This document shows, piece by piece, positions 30,430-40,624 of a DNA stretch of 48,531 nucleotides. Below the pieces are notes generated by a model. The model saw nothing but the letters and a program-made list of their open reading frames with translations, was not told where the DNA came from and made no database searches. The stretch comes from an uncultured Pelagibacteraceae bacterium (GTDB lineage: Bacteria; Pseudomonadota; Alphaproteobacteria; Pelagibacterales; Pelagibacteraceae): positions 1 to 48,531 of the forward strand of contig CACKZF010000004.1 in assembly GCA_902604565.1 (NCBI GenBank), given 5' to 3'. Positions within the stretch are counted from its first letter, which is position 1, and each line of letters opens with the position of its first letter. The position numbers were made by a program, and so were the translations under genes.

Positions 30430-33400
30430 ATGTATTTAACTGATGTTAGTATTAGAAGACCTGCATTGTCATGGGTGCTATCTTTAATATTGGTAGTCTT
30501 TGGAACTTTTGTTTTTTCAAAGTTGCCTGTAAGAGAACTCCCCTCTGGTCTTCAACCTCCTGTGGTTCAAGTTCAAGTGGAATATGCTTCAGCGTCAGCT
30601 CCTATTGTTGATGAAGAGGTAACACAAGTAATAGAGGAAGTTATAGGTGGTGCAGAGGGAATAAAAAATATAGACGCTAAATCAGAAAATGGGAAAAGTA
30701 CTATAAATATCGAATTTGATACTGATATTGACCTTGATAATGCCGCAAACGACGTAAGGGAGAGAGTTGCAAGAATTGTCGGGAGATTGCCAGCTGAGTC
30801 TGAGGCTCCTAGAATACTTAAACAATCTGCGGGTTTTACAACTACAATGTGGCTTGCTTTATCCTCAGAAACTTGGAGCGATCTTGAGCTTGGAGATTAT
30901 GCAGAGCGATATTTAGTTGATCAGTTTTCTAGCATTAAAAATGTTGGCCGAATAAGAACAGGTGGCCTTAGGGAACAGAGTATAAGAGTATGGATAGATC
31001 CAATAAAATTAGCTGCAAATAATTTAACTATTCAAGAAGTAGAAAGATCATTAAGAAATGAAAATATTCGATTACCTGCAGGTACACTTGAAGCTGAAAA
31101 TATAGATTTAACGATCAATATTGATAAATCATACAATGACTTAGAAAAACTTAAGGGGCTCCCAATTAAGAAAGCTCAGGATAATATAGTAAGATTATCT
31201 GATATCGCAAATTTAGAATTAGGCCCTGTCACAGAGAAAGTTTTATTTAGAGCTCAAAGTAAAGGAGCATTAAATTTAAAAACCATGGGTATAGGAATTT
31301 ATGCAAGAAGTGGGGCTTCAACTGTTGAATTATCAAAAGATGTTGAAAAAAAGATCAAAGAAATTAGAAAAACTTTACCTGGCGACTTAAATTTGGAAAT
31401 AGCATTTAATAGAGCTACTTATATTGGCGAAGCAATAAATGAAGTTTATAAAACTTTAGCTATAGCTTTTATACTAGTTGTAATAATAATTTATTTATTT
31501 TTAGGAAATTTAAAAGCAGTTATTGTTCCTGCAATAGCTTTGCCTGTAAGTCTAATTGCTACATTCCTAGGTTTATATATTTTTGATTTATCTATTAATA
31601 TATTTGTCTTATTAAGTTTTATATTAGCAATTGGAATTATTACTGATGACTCAGTCATTATGACCGATGCGATATATAGAAGAATTGAAAATGGTGAGAC
31701 ACCGCTGGTGGCAGCATACAAAGGCTCAAAACAAATTACATTTGCAATTATTGCAACAACTCTTATTTTGGTTGCAGTATTTTTGCCTTTAATTTTCATT
31801 GAAGGTATTGCTGGAACTTTATTTAAAGAAACTGCAATAGCACTGTCATTTGCAATAGTAGTGTCTTCATTTGTTGCTCTAACTCTTTCACCAATGCTAG
31901 GTAGTAAATTTCTTGATAAAAAGAAAAAGTCTAATTTCTTAACAAGAGTATTTGATAAATTTTTTCAAGGCTTTTTAAAATTTTACACTGAGACATTAGG
32001 TTTTTGGATGAATAAGAAGAAAACAATAATAACGTTCATAATTTTTATCATAGTTGCCTCTGGGGCTTTGTATAACTACACAAAAAAAGAATTGTTACCA
32101 TTAGAAGATCGTGGAGTTTACTTAGTTATAGGATTTACTGATGAGGGAAGTTCATTCCAATATACTCAAAAAAGGGCGGAGGATGTTGAAAAAAGACTTA
32201 TCCCTTTGCTTGATGGAGATAATAGTCCATACAATAGATTTTTAATGATAGTTCCAGGTTTTGGCTCTGAAAATAGCTTCTTAATAATCTCACTTTTAGA
32301 CAATTGGAAAAATAGAAAACAGAATTCTCAAACAATAATGAGACAAGCAATTGGAAAAATAGTTACAGTACCTCAAACACTAGCTTTTCCAATTTCTCCT
32401 CAGTCCATAAGAGTTTCTAGTTACAATAAGCCTGTTCAAATGGTTATTTATGGAAATACTTATGAAGAGCTGGAACAAATACAGTCTCAAGTTATTAGAA
32501 TGTTAAGAAAGAACAGAAATTTATCAAGACTTGAGTCTGACTACACCAGAAATAAACCTGAAGTAAATATAAAAATTAATAAAAATAAAGCAAAAGACCT
32601 AGGGATATCAACTGAAGCAATTGGTCAAACTTTAGAAACTTTGTATGGAGGTAAAACGGTTACAAAATTTAATAAACTTGGAAAAGAATACCCAATCATT
32701 TTACAACAATATTTAGAAGATAGAAAAAATAAAGAAAGTTTGAGTAAAATATTTGTTCGATCTGAAAAAACTGGTAATTTAGTTTCACTCTCTAATCTTG
32801 TTGAGTTTAAAGAAAAAGGCACAGCTAGTAAGTTATCAAGATATAATAGACAACGTGCTGTAACAATATCGGCTAATATAAGTGAAGGTTATACTTTAGC
32901 TGAAGCGATTAAGTATTTAGAGGAAACGATGAACAATGTTGCTCCGGATAAACAAATTACCTGGAAAGGAAAATCGGAAGAATTAAAAGAAACAAGTAAT
33001 GAACTTTATATTATATTTGCTTTAGCATTGTTGACTGCTTATCTTGTAATGTCAGCTACTTTTAATTCGTTTATCCACCCATTTATAATTATATTAACTG
33101 TTCCACTTGCAGTGTTTGGAGGATTAATTTTTATACTATTCTTAAATTCATCAATAAATATATTTTCACAAATAGCCTTGGTAATACTCATTGGTATTTC
33201 AACAAAAAATAGTATTCTTATAGTTGATTACGCAAATCAATTGAGAACTAAGGGTAAAGAAATTGAAAAAGCCATAAAAGAAGCCTGTAGTTTAAGATTT
33301 AGACCAATTATAATGACATCCCTAAGCACAATGATTGCAATGTTGCCTTTAGTTATTGGAAATATTGGTCCAGGCGCTGGAGAAGGTTCGCGACTTGCTG

Positions 33401-33540
33401 TAGGTGCAACTATACTTGGTGGAATGATAATTTCTACCTTCTTTACTTTATATGTGACACCGACGATGTATTTAGCTTTAGCCAAGAATACGAAGAGAAT
33501 TGATGCAGTTGATATAGAACTTAAGAAACAATTAAACTAA
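30430..33540 (+). CDS. RND efflux transporter, AcrB/HAE family
   Basis: 1036 aa; MYLTDVSIRRPALSWVLSLILVVFG; GIITDDSVIMTDAIYRRIE; GISTKNSILIVDYANQLR; RFRPIIMTSLSTMIAMLPLV. Confidence 0.96.
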   Translation: MYLTDVSIRRPALSWVLSLILVVFGTFVFSKLPVRELPSGLQPPVVQVQVEYASASAPIVDEEVTQVIEEVIGGAEGIKNIDAKSENGKSTINIEFDTDIDLDNAANDVRERVARIVGRLPAESEAPRILKQSAGFTTTMWLALSSETWSDLELGDYAERYLVDQFSSIKNVGRIRTGGLREQSIRVWIDPIKLAANNLTIQEVERSLRNENIRLPAGTLEAENIDLTINIDKSYNDLEKLKGLPIKKAQDNIVRLSDIANLELGPVTEKVLFRAQSKGALNLKTMGIGIYARSGASTVELSKDVEKKIKEIRKTLPGDLNLEIAFNRATYIGEAINEVYKTLAIAFILVVIIIYLFLGNLKAVIVPAIALPVSLIATFLGLYIFDLSINIFVLLSFILAIGIITDDSVIMTDAIYRRIENGETPLVAAYKGSKQITFAIIATTLILVAVFLPLIFIEGIAGTLFKETAIALSFAIVVSSFVALTLSPMLGSKFLDKKKKSNFLTRVFDKFFQGFLKFYTETLGFWMNKKKTIITFIIFIIVASGALYNYTKKELLPLEDRGVYLVIGFTDEGSSFQYTQKRAEDVEKRLIPLLDGDNSPYNRFLMIVPGFGSENSFLIISLLDNWKNRKQNSQTIMRQAIGKIVTVPQTLAFPISPQSIRVSSYNKPVQMVIYGNTYEELEQIQSQVIRMLRKNRNLSRLESDYTRNKPEVNIKINKNKAKDLGISTEAIGQTLETLYGGKTVTKFNKLGKEYPIILQQYLEDRKNKESLSKIFVRSEKTGNLVSLSNLVEFKEKGTASKLSRYNRQRAVTISANISEGYTLAEAIKYLEETMNNVAPDKQITWKGKSEELKETSNELYIIFALALLTAYLVMSATFNSFIHPFIIILTVPLAVFGGLIFILFLNSSINIFSQIALVILIGISTKNSILIVDYANQLRTKGKEIEKAIKEACSLRFRPIIMTSLSTMIAMLPLVIGNIGPGAGEGSRLAVGATILGGMIISTFFTLYVTPTMYLALAKNTKRIDAVDIELKKQLN

Positions 33541-34142
33541 AATATTATATATTTTTTTGTAGTAAGTGATTTTCGACAATTATTAAGCTGTATCTTGTAT
33601 TTCTTAGATTGATTTTCAACTTTTTTTGCTAAAAGGATAATTTTTTGATTTTTTTTATAATTTTTGTAATTTCCCCAGCCTTCATGATACGCAACATATT
33701 GTTTAAAAGCATCATTTTTTGGGATTTTTAGGATCTTTTCTGTTTTGTTTGTATACCAACCAATAAAATCTACACTATCTTTAAATCTTGTCCTAGTAGC
33801 ATACTTGTTTCCTGTTTCCTCTTTATATTGCTTCCAAGTTCCTCTGACTGCTTGAGAATAACCAAAAGAACTTGATGGTCTTTTATAAGGAATAACTTTA
33901 AATAGTTTTTTTCTAGGTGGTTTTGCCAACCAATCAAAATCAGACTCCATTTTAATTATAGCAAGTTGCAAATTAATAGGTGTTCCCCATTTTTGTTCAG
34001 TTTTTTTTGCATGTTTGTACCAAAGATATCTTTCTGAAAAAATTGAACAGCCGTCTGCAGTATTTTTAGGAATTGAAGAACAACTAGATAATAAAATAAG
34101 AATTAAAAATAAATATATAATTTTGTTTCGAATCATTTTCAT
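33537..34142 (-). CDS. Lysozyme-like/transglycosylase SLT-type lipoprotein
   Basis: Lipobox LILILLSSCSS; LQLAIIKMESDFDW; SSFGYSQAVRGTWKQYKEETG. Confidence 0.82.
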   Translation of the reverse strand: MKMIRNKIIYLFLILILLSSCSSIPKNTADGCSIFSERYLWYKHAKKTEQKWGTPINLQLAIIKMESDFDWLAKPPRKKLFKVIPYKRPSSSFGYSQAVRGTWKQYKEETGNKYATRTRFKDSVDFIGWYTNKTEKILKIPKNDAFKQYVAYHEGWGNYKNYKKNQKIILLAKKVENQSKKYKIQLNNCRKSLTTKKYIIF

Positions 34143-34144
34143 TA

Positions 34145-34660
34145 TTATCTATTTTTTTTTCTCCATATCCAAGGATATTCAAATTGCATTTGCCATAAAC
34201 CCAAGGAAAATTTTTTCGCAAAAATCTGATGGTTTCTAAATTTACCTTTTGAGTATTTGGGATAATCAAATGCATAGCCATTCTTGACCATAAAAACTGA
34301 TAGGCTTTCATTTTTTAAAAAACATTCACCAATTAGCCTATTGTATTGATCTTTATTTTTTTCTATTTTACAATTAACAACTTGATTTCCGATTTTTTCA
34401 ATAAGCTTATCTTTAGATAACTTCCCACATAGAATTTCAACATTATTCAAAACACATGATTGTTTTTTTCCAAAAAAAAAACTTTCTGGAGCATCAATTC
34501 CACCAAAGCGAATTTTTTTATTATTAATCTTAATCGTATCACCATCTGTAATTTTTGGTTTACCTGAAATTAATAAAAGATTTTGTTCTGAAGATAATAA
34601 GTGATTGATATTAAATAAAAAGAAAAAAAAACTAATTAAAATCAGTTTTTGCTTTTTCAT
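34145..34660 (-). CDS. Secreted thermonuclease-family (SNase-like) protein
   Basis: Signal peptide; ITDGDTIKINNKKIRFGGIDAPES; NRLIGECFLKNESLSVFMVKNGYAFDY. Confidence 0.87.
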   Translation of the reverse strand: MKKQKLILISFFFFLFNINHLLSSEQNLLLISGKPKITDGDTIKINNKKIRFGGIDAPESFFFGKKQSCVLNNVEILCGKLSKDKLIEKIGNQVVNCKIEKNKDQYNRLIGECFLKNESLSVFMVKNGYAFDYPKYSKGKFRNHQIFAKKFSLGLWQMQFEYPWIWRKKNR

Positions 34661-34940
34661 TTAATTCATCCATTTTTTTTCGTAGATCTTCATCGGAAAC
34701 GTTTTTTTCTTTTAAATCCTCTTTAATTTTTCTAAAAACATCTTGATCACCTGCTTCAGCAAAATCTGCTTTTATAACTGATTGAATGTATTCTTTTTCT
34801 TGATCTGGATTAAAATTTAGCATCTGAGATACCCATTCTCCTAAATATTTATTTCTTCTAGCACTAACTTTGAATTGTAGCTCTTGATCGTGAGCAAATT
34901 TCTTTTCAAAACTTTTTTTTCTATCTTCAAATGAGCTCAT
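34632..34940 (-). CDS. DUF1476 protein (alphaproteobacterial F1-ATPase inhibitor zeta-like)
   Basis: MSSFEDRKKSFEKKFAHDQELQFKVSARRNKYLGEWVSQMLN. Confidence 0.9.
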   Translation of the reverse strand: MSSFEDRKKSFEKKFAHDQELQFKVSARRNKYLGEWVSQMLNFNPDQEKEYIQSVIKADFAEAGDQDVFRKIKEDLKEKNVSDEDLRKKMDELNEKAKTDFN

Positions 34941-35004
34941 TTTAACAAATTAAAAAGATTTAGCTTTATGTCAATCTAATTTAATTTATATTTGTGTTAT
35001 ATTT

Positions 35005-35715
35005 ATGAATAATTTAATACTTGTTAGACACGGACAAAGCGAATGGAACTTAGAAAATCGTTTTACTGGCTGGGTTGATGTGGGTTTAGCTGCTAAGGGC
35101 AAACTTGAAGCTTGTAAGGCAGGAGAATTAATTAAGGAATTAAACCTTGAATTATCTTATTTTTATACATCTTTACAGACTAGATCGATTGAGACACTAA
35201 ATTTAATACTCAATACAATGAGAATTAAAGATCAAGATGTTGTAAATGCTTGGGAATTAAACGAGAGGCACTATGGTGCTTTAACAGGTTTAAATAAAGA
35301 CGAAATGAAAAAACTTTATGGAGAAGAAAAAATTCATACTTTTAGAAGATCTTGGGATCACCCACCAGAGCCGCTTAAAAAAACAAGCCCATATCATCCT
35401 TTGAATATTGATATATATAAAAATGTTCCGAAAGATAAAATTCCAGATACAGAATCTTTAAAAAATACTTATGAAAGAGTAATACCTTTTTACAAAAAAA
35501 ATATTGAACCTAAATTAGATAAAAACATTATTGTATCAGCTCATGGAAATTCAATCAGATCATTATGCAAATACTTATTTAATTTAGATAATAAAAAGAT
35601 TTCGAGCTTAGAAATACCAACTGGTAATCCTTTATTGATTGAAACTGAAAAAGGAAAGATTAAACACGCAAGATATTTAGATAAAGATAGAGCAAAAGAT
35701 CTTTTAGTTTTCTAA
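35005..35715 (+). CDS. gpmA: 2,3-bisphosphoglycerate-dependent phosphoglycerate mutase
   Basis: LILVRHGQSEWNLENRFTGWVDVGL; ELNERHYGALTGLNK; VSAHGNSIRSL. Confidence 0.96.
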   Translation: MNNLILVRHGQSEWNLENRFTGWVDVGLAAKGKLEACKAGELIKELNLELSYFYTSLQTRSIETLNLILNTMRIKDQDVVNAWELNERHYGALTGLNKDEMKKLYGEEKIHTFRRSWDHPPEPLKKTSPYHPLNIDIYKNVPKDKIPDTESLKNTYERVIPFYKKNIEPKLDKNIIVSAHGNSIRSLCKYLFNLDNKKISSLEIPTGNPLLIETEKGKIKHARYLDKDRAKDLLVF

Positions 35716-36398
35716 ATAAATAATTTTTCGTATATTTCAAAATCAGTTAAATGCTTGAATTCACCTTTATGCTCATAACCGTAGAGTTTGCTTTCTCTCA
35801 AGAGCGCATCCCATATTTCAGATATAGGAAAATAATTTAATTGTTTATGAGATATTAAGTCCTTATTAAATATTTGACATCCAGTATATTTAAAATTATT
35901 TATTTTTTCCTTTAGAAGGATATTATTTTTTATCTCAAAATCTCCATTAAATCTTTTATCAAAACATGTAGAGTTATTTACAATTAATAAAATGTTTTTC
36001 ATTTTTCTTTCAAAGTAAATTTTTTCCATTGCATCAATTGAGTTGATATAACTATCATTCCAAATTGTATCTGGATTGATTACTAGAACATCGTCCTCAT
36101 TAGATTTATTTATTAGATTTAGAGTACCACCTCCTGTTCCTAAGATGGTTTCACCATCATCTACAATTTCAATATTTAACGGGAAATTTTTACTATCAAT
36201 AAAATCTATGATCTTTTCTTTTAAATAAAAAACATTAATTTTAATTTTTTCAATTTTTATTTTTATAAGAAAATTAATTGTATTTTCTAATAAGGTTTCA
36301 TTTTTATAAACTATTAATGGCTTAGGCAAACTGTCTGTTATCGGTTGTACTCTCTTTCCAAACCCAGCGCAGAGTATTAAGGCAGTTTTAATTTTCAT
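35712..36398 (-). CDS. murU: Sugar-phosphate nucleotidyltransferase, MurU-like
   Basis: MKIKTALILCAGFGKRVQPITDSLPKPLI; ILGTGGGTLNLI. Start placed at 36398 rather than 36422. Confidence 0.82.
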   Translation of the reverse strand: MKIKTALILCAGFGKRVQPITDSLPKPLIVYKNETLLENTINFLIKIKIEKIKINVFYLKEKIIDFIDSKNFPLNIEIVDDGETILGTGGGTLNLINKSNEDDVLVINPDTIWNDSYINSIDAMEKIYFERKMKNILLIVNNSTCFDKRFNGDFEIKNNILLKEKINNFKYTGCQIFNKDLISHKQLNYFPISEIWDALLRESKLYGYEHKGEFKHLTDFEIYEKLFI

Positions 36399-37338
36399 AA
36401 GACTTTCTAATTTTTCTATCAAAGTTTTTACTTAAAAGGTAATTTAAGTCTTTGAATATTGGATTATTCAGAGTTCTGTAATCGATTAACTCCCATGCAT
36501 GAGGTATAAGTTTAAGATATTTATTTTTTTTATCTCTTTCAGATAATCTAGTAAATATGCCAATTATTTTTAAATTCCTTAAGACAGATAAGATCTCAAA
36601 ATCATTTTTGAACTTTTTAAGATTTAATTGTTTATTTTTTTTTATGAATTCATCAAAAATATATTTTTTAGTCTTAATGTCTGTTTTAAACCTGACATCA
36701 TCGATAAGAGAAGCTAAATCATATGCAATATTACCATAGACAGCATCTTGACTATCTATCAGCCCTAAACCTTTTTTAGTTATCATTAAATTAGATATAT
36801 GAAAATCTCGATGTACAAAAACTTTATTTTTATAATAGATATTGTTTAGTAATTTTTTAAATATCTTATTAAATTTAATTTTTAAAATTCTACTTTTTCC
36901 TCTTTTAACATATTTTGGTAAATACCAGTCTAAAAATAAATTAGACTCATCTAATAATTTTTTTAATGAATAGTCTGGCACTTTATAGTTAGTTTTCAAA
37001 AATGTTTTTTGATATTTGGTTTTTATACTTTTGATGCTGATTAATAAATTTATAATTTTTTTATAGTAAATTTTTTTATTTATTGATTTTTTTTGAAATT
37101 TTTTAAAAACTGTTAAATCACCAAAATCTTCGATCTCAATATAATTATTTTTATAATTCTGGGATATTAATCTTGGGGCTAAAATATTTTTTTTAATTAA
37201 TATTTTATTAATAGCATCGTATTCTAACAAATTACTTTTTTTGTTTTTTACACAATGAACAAGAATATTTTTTTTTCCTCTATAAAAATTTCTAAATGAT
37301 GCATCTCCAGTTAGTTTTTTTAATTTATTTAAATTCAT
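36388..37338 (-). CDS. amgK: Aminoglycoside-phosphotransferase-fold kinase, AmgK-like
   Basis: FVHRDFHISNLMITKKGLGLIDSQDAVYGNIAYDLASLIDD; adjacent to murU and tsaE. Confidence 0.82.
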   Translation of the reverse strand: MNLNKLKKLTGDASFRNFYRGKKNILVHCVKNKKSNLLEYDAINKILIKKNILAPRLISQNYKNNYIEIEDFGDLTVFKKFQKKSINKKIYYKKIINLLISIKSIKTKYQKTFLKTNYKVPDYSLKKLLDESNLFLDWYLPKYVKRGKSRILKIKFNKIFKKLLNNIYYKNKVFVHRDFHISNLMITKKGLGLIDSQDAVYGNIAYDLASLIDDVRFKTDIKTKKYIFDEFIKKNKQLNLKKFKNDFEILSVLRNLKIIGIFTRLSERDKKNKYLKLIPHAWELIDYRTLNNPIFKDLNYLLSKNFDRKIRKSYEN

Positions 37339-37804
37339 TAATTATTTTTTTGTTTTTTGAAATTATTGTAAGATATCGCTCAGTGTAGCTTTCATTATAT
37401 TTAAAGATTAAGCTAATAGTATTTTTTATTTTTATTTTTTTTATAATTTCTGGCCATTCAACTAGGGTTATCTGTTTTTTTAAATTTTCTTGGATACCTA
37501 AGTTATTAAGCTCTTTTTCATTTTTAATTCTGTATAAATCGAAATGCTTTATTAAAATTTTTTTTATTTGATACTCATTAGTAATATTAAAAGTAGGACT
37601 AGGAACTTCTGATAATTTCTGTCTATTTATTCTTTGAAGTGAATTTATAATATATTTTATGAAAGTAGTTTTTCCTACACCTAGATTACCGGTTAAAAGT
37701 ATGAAATCTCCTAAATTAATATGCTTACAAAGACGCTCAGCTATAAGTTTAGTATCTTTTTCTTTAGAAATATTTATTTTGCCACTTCTAGTAGCGATAA
37801 GCAT
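37325..37804 (-). CDS. tsaE: tRNA t6A biosynthesis ATPase TsaE
   Basis: [44 protein letters not shown]. Confidence 0.93.
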   Translation of the reverse strand: MLIATRSGKINISKEKDTKLIAERLCKHINLGDFILLTGNLGVGKTTFIKYIINSLQRINRQKLSEVPSPTFNITNEYQIKKILIKHFDLYRIKNEKELNNLGIQENLKKQITLVEWPEIIKKIKIKNTISLIFKYNESYTERYLTIISKNKKIINEFK

Positions 37805-39074
37805 GAGGCTTGTATGGTCCCTCTGGTGTTACACTTATATAGTCAGCTTGCTCTTTAGATAGTGGCGTTAATTTTGCACCAACTTTATCTAAGTGAAGCC
37901 TTGCTACCTTTTCATCTAAGTGTTTAGGAAGCACATAAACTTTATTTTCATAATTATCTGAATTATTCCAAAGCTCAATTTGAGCAATAACTTGGTTAGT
38001 AAATGATGCACTCATAACAAAACTTGGGTGACCAGTTCCACAACCTAAATTTACAAGTCTACCTTCAGCTAACAAAATTAATCTTTTATCATCTGGGAAT
38101 GTTATTTCGTGAACTTGGGGTTTTACTTCATCCCATTTATAATTTTTTAAAGCCTCTACTTGAATTTCATTATCAAAGTGTCCAATGTTACATAGAATAG
38201 ATCTATCTTTCATAGCTCTCATATGATCTGCTGTTACTACATCCTTATTCCCAGTTGCAGTTACAACAATATCTGCTTGACCAATCATTTCATCCATTAA
38301 AACTACTTCGTAACCTTCCATAGCAGCTTGCAATGCACAAATAGGATCAGTTTCAGTTACTAAAACTCTTGCTCCACTTTGTCTTAAAGATGCTGCGCTA
38401 CCTTTTCCAACATCACCAAACCCTGCAACGATTGCAACTTTTCCTGACATCATTACATCAGTAGCTCTTTTAATTCCATCAACTAGACTTTCCCTACATC
38501 CATATAAGTTATCAAATTTTGATTTTGTAACAGAGTCGTTTACATTAATTGCGGGGACTAATAATTGTCCTTGTTCTTCCATTTTTTTAAGTGCTAGAAC
38601 TCCTGTTGTTGTTTCTTCACTTAAACCTTTTATGCCTTTTAATAAATCTTTATAATCTTTATGCATTAGAGCAGTAAGATCTCCACCATCATCTAAAATC
38701 ATGTTAGGGATCCAATCTTTTTTACCCTCAATAGTCTGTTTAACGCACCACCAGTATTCTTCTTCGGTTTCACCCTTCCAAGCAAATACTGGGATACCAG
38801 CTTTTGCAATTGCTGCTGCTGCATGATCTTGTGTTGAAAATATATTGCATGAAGACCATCTACATTCTGCACCTAAATCAACTAAAGTTTCAATCAAAAC
38901 TGCTGTTTGAATTGTCATATGAAGACAACCTAAAATTCTTGCACCTTTCAGAGGATTTTTGCCTTTATATTCGGCTCTTACTGCCATTAATCCTGGCATT
39001 TCAGTCTCTGCTAGAGAGATTTCTTTTCTTCCAAATTCTGCTTCGTTAATATCTTTTACTTTATAATCTGTCAT
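37788..39074 (-). CDS. ahcY: Adenosylhomocysteinase
   Basis: [72 protein letters not shown]. Confidence 0.98.
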   Translation of the reverse strand: MTDYKVKDINEAEFGRKEISLAETEMPGLMAVRAEYKGKNPLKGARILGCLHMTIQTAVLIETLVDLGAECRWSSCNIFSTQDHAAAAIAKAGIPVFAWKGETEEEYWWCVKQTIEGKKDWIPNMILDDGGDLTALMHKDYKDLLKGIKGLSEETTTGVLALKKMEEQGQLLVPAINVNDSVTKSKFDNLYGCRESLVDGIKRATDVMMSGKVAIVAGFGDVGKGSAASLRQSGARVLVTETDPICALQAAMEGYEVVLMDEMIGQADIVVTATGNKDVVTADHMRAMKDRSILCNIGHFDNEIQVEALKNYKWDEVKPQVHEITFPDDKRLILLAEGRLVNLGCGTGHPSFVMSASFTNQVIAQIELWNNSDNYENKVYVLPKHLDEKVARLHLDKVGAKLTPLSKEQADYISVTPEGPYKPHAYRY

Positions 39075-39116
39075 AAGGTAGGGCTTGTAACAACTTTATT
39101 TATATTAATCAACTTT

Positions 39117-40619
39117 TCATTGGGTCGCCGGGAAAATAATTTCAACTTTTGCACCCTTATCTTTATTATTTTCAGCTTTAATTTGTCCATTATGCAATTC
39201 AACTAAGTTTTTCACTATATTTAGGCCCAAGCCAGAGTGTTCTCCAAAATTTTCAGGTCTATTGCTGTAAAATCTATTGAAAATTTTATTGGTATCTTTC
39301 TCACTAAAACCAGTCCCTTCGTCAGTTACGACAAGTCTTGGCTTACCTTCTTTATCTTTACTGACCTCTACTATAATCTCCTGATTCTCGTCGCTAAAAG
39401 AAATTGAATTTTCAAGCAAATTTGCAATAATTTGTTCTATTCTATTGTTGATACCAAGTATAAAATAATTCTCAGATCCATTTGACTTTAATCTTATTTG
39501 TATTTTTCTCTTTGAATTATAAATATTATTAAAATCATCAACCACAGATTTTGCAATATCCTTTATATCAATTTTTTGCATTGTCTCTGTAGAAATTACT
39601 GCCTCATCTTTGAGCATTTGAGAATAATCAGTGATTAGTCTTTCTATTCTCTCGACATCGTGAGATACAATATTAATTAACTTTTCTCTTTTAGTTTTAT
39701 CTTCTGTTTCTGAAATTATCTCAGATGCACTTTTTAATGAGGCAAGAGGATTTCTGATTTCATGAAGTAGGTCTGTTGAATAATTTTCAGCAGTTGCAAT
39801 TCTTTTATTTAATTCACTAGTCATTTCATCGAGAGATTTTGATAATATTCCCAATTCATCATTTCTTGTCTTAACCCTCTCTATATCTGTTTTTTCGTTA
39901 CTTTTGTCTTTTATGACTTTTGTATAAGTAACTAAGTTTTTAATAGGTTTTAAAAAATATCTATTTAAGACATATGAAAAAATAATGATAACCAAAAGTA
40001 CTACAAGAGCTGTTCTAATAATAAAGTTCTCTCTCTCTTCAATTTGTGCAATTATATTATCAGCATTTTCAGATACAAGAATATAGCCATTATTATTCAA
40101 ATAATTAAAACTCTTAATACTAAAAACAAAAAACTGTTCTTGGATTTGTTTTAAATTAGTTAAAGATTTTTCAGATCCTGATAAATAATATTTATTAAGA
40201 TCTTTATCGAAAATTGTTTCATTTTTGTTTTCTTGATTATTAAAATCATTCTCACTTGATTGTTCAGTTAATTCTTCAACTAGTAATGATGATGATGGAA
40301 TAGATCTTGTATCTCCAATCCAATTTAATTTTTCATCAAAAAATATTACTCTATCTAGTTTTTCAAAATAAGGAAATCGGGATTTTTTGGAAAATAAAAA
40401 TTCGCTTATTCCATACTCATTTAATTTTATATTTGATTTCTCAAGATTTAATATTGTTTGAGTAATTATATCTGTATGATTTTTTTGTTTTTCATTAATC
40501 AAATTTTTTTGAATAGCACCTAAGTAAAAAAAAGTGATTATTACTATAAATATGAAGACTACTAGATTAATAAAAAGGAATTTCTGTAATATAGAAAGAT
40601 TTTTTAGTATTTTTCCCAT
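39117..40619 (-). CDS. chvG: Membrane sensor histidine kinase, ChvG-like
   Basis: Two TM segments with sensor domain, HAMP, H-box STDLLHEIRNPLASLKSASEII, HATPase; paired with ChvI. Confidence 0.88.
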   Translation of the reverse strand: MGKILKNLSILQKFLFINLVVFIFIVIITFFYLGAIQKNLINEKQKNHTDIITQTILNLEKSNIKLNEYGISEFLFSKKSRFPYFEKLDRVIFFDEKLNWIGDTRSIPSSSLLVEELTEQSSENDFNNQENKNETIFDKDLNKYYLSGSEKSLTNLKQIQEQFFVFSIKSFNYLNNNGYILVSENADNIIAQIEERENFIIRTALVVLLVIIIFSYVLNRYFLKPIKNLVTYTKVIKDKSNEKTDIERVKTRNDELGILSKSLDEMTSELNKRIATAENYSTDLLHEIRNPLASLKSASEIISETEDKTKREKLINIVSHDVERIERLITDYSQMLKDEAVISTETMQKIDIKDIAKSVVDDFNNIYNSKRKIQIRLKSNGSENYFILGINNRIEQIIANLLENSISFSDENQEIIVEVSKDKEGKPRLVVTDEGTGFSEKDTNKIFNRFYSNRPENFGEHSGLGLNIVKNLVELHNGQIKAENNKDKGAKVEIIFPATQ

Positions 40620-40624
40620 AATTA

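Noticed and set aside
39075-39116. SAH or SAM riboswitch upstream of ahcY
   Set aside because: Only 42 bp lie between chvG and ahcY, too short and AT-rich for a recognisable aptamer.
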